Part shown: piece by piece, positions 63,999 through 64,000 of the stretch
Layout of the letters: every line of letters starts with the position of its first letter
Numbering within the stretch: the first letter of the stretch is position 1
Source: Viola odorata
Lineage: Eukaryota > Streptophyta > Magnoliopsida > Malpighiales > Violaceae
NCBI GenBank assembly: GCA_963691705.1
Contig: OY829540.1
Location: forward strand, 43,436,158 to 43,500,157
Length of the DNA stretch: 64,000 bases
Direction of reading: 5' to 3'
Made by a program: the position numbers and the translations under genes
Notes under the pieces: generated by a model
The model's database searches: none
What the model saw: only the letters and a program-made list of their open reading frames with translations
Told to the model about the DNA's origin: nothing

Positions 63999-64000
63999 CG

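Larger units (their letters stand above)
58948..64000 (-). mobile_element. Athila-type Ty3/gypsy element (Athila-D), proximal part
   Basis: Reads on the minus strand from beyond the window end: integrase (from 63998), spacer, extra ORF (62447-60258), 3' untranslated region, first part of the 3' LTR (59168-58948), then the Tat-2 insertion; the rest of the LTR is at 43091-41769. Gag, protease and reverse transcriptase lie outside the window. The visible integrase and extra ORF are uninterrupted, so this Athila copy is young or was active recently. Confidence 0.88.

Overview
The window looks like repeat-rich nuclear DNA of a flowering plant, most likely a eudicot. It has one recognisable host gene, an intron-containing nuclear gene for mitochondrial cytochrome c oxidase subunit 5b (20434-23912, + strand, six exons). 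Almost everything else is transposable elements nested in each other, separated by AT-rich intergenic DNA with MITE-like repeats. The species cannot be named from the sequence.

Layout. 1-2450: 3' part of an Athila-type Ty3/gypsy element (integrase tail, spacer, start of the extra ORF), interrupted by a 1.3 kb solo LTR with a perfect target-site duplication (TSD). 2450-18009: a scrambled nest. A non-autonomous Athila element (LTR 16479-18009, gag and protease on the minus strand) was hit in its protease by a Tat-type element. The 3' half of that Tat element plus the downstream Athila sequence (2450-7440) now lies inverted next to its 5' half (7470-13906). Both Tat LTRs still carry the same ATATC duplication and the Athila reading frame closes exactly across the insertion. 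18010-30600: COX5b, with hAT-type and fold-back repeats around it. 30610-38783: a plant mariner-like element with intact-looking terminal inverted repeats, a decayed transposase, a nested compact LTR element (32054-34909), and three further ORFs not expected in a mariner, two of them a divergent paralogous pair. 41235-41768: possible Helitron 5' end. 41769-64000: a minus-strand Athila element whose 3' LTR was hit by a 15.9 kb Tat-type element (43092-58947) with near-identical 522 bp LTRs and a perfect ATCCT duplication.

Most striking content. The Tat elements carry genes antisense to gag-pol, between integrase and the 3' LTR. In the 15.9 kb element this cassette holds two small ORFs and two tandem paralogous genes of the putative gypsy-type transposon (PF04195-like) kind, with TATA boxes in front of three units and GT-AG introns. 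One phase-1 intron is shared with the antisense gene of the second Tat family at 2587-5060. The Athila elements are peppered with a 16-base palindrome, AGTCTTGGCCAAGACT, in LTRs, spacers and coding sequence alike.

All family assignments come from reading motifs by eye. No similarity search was possible.
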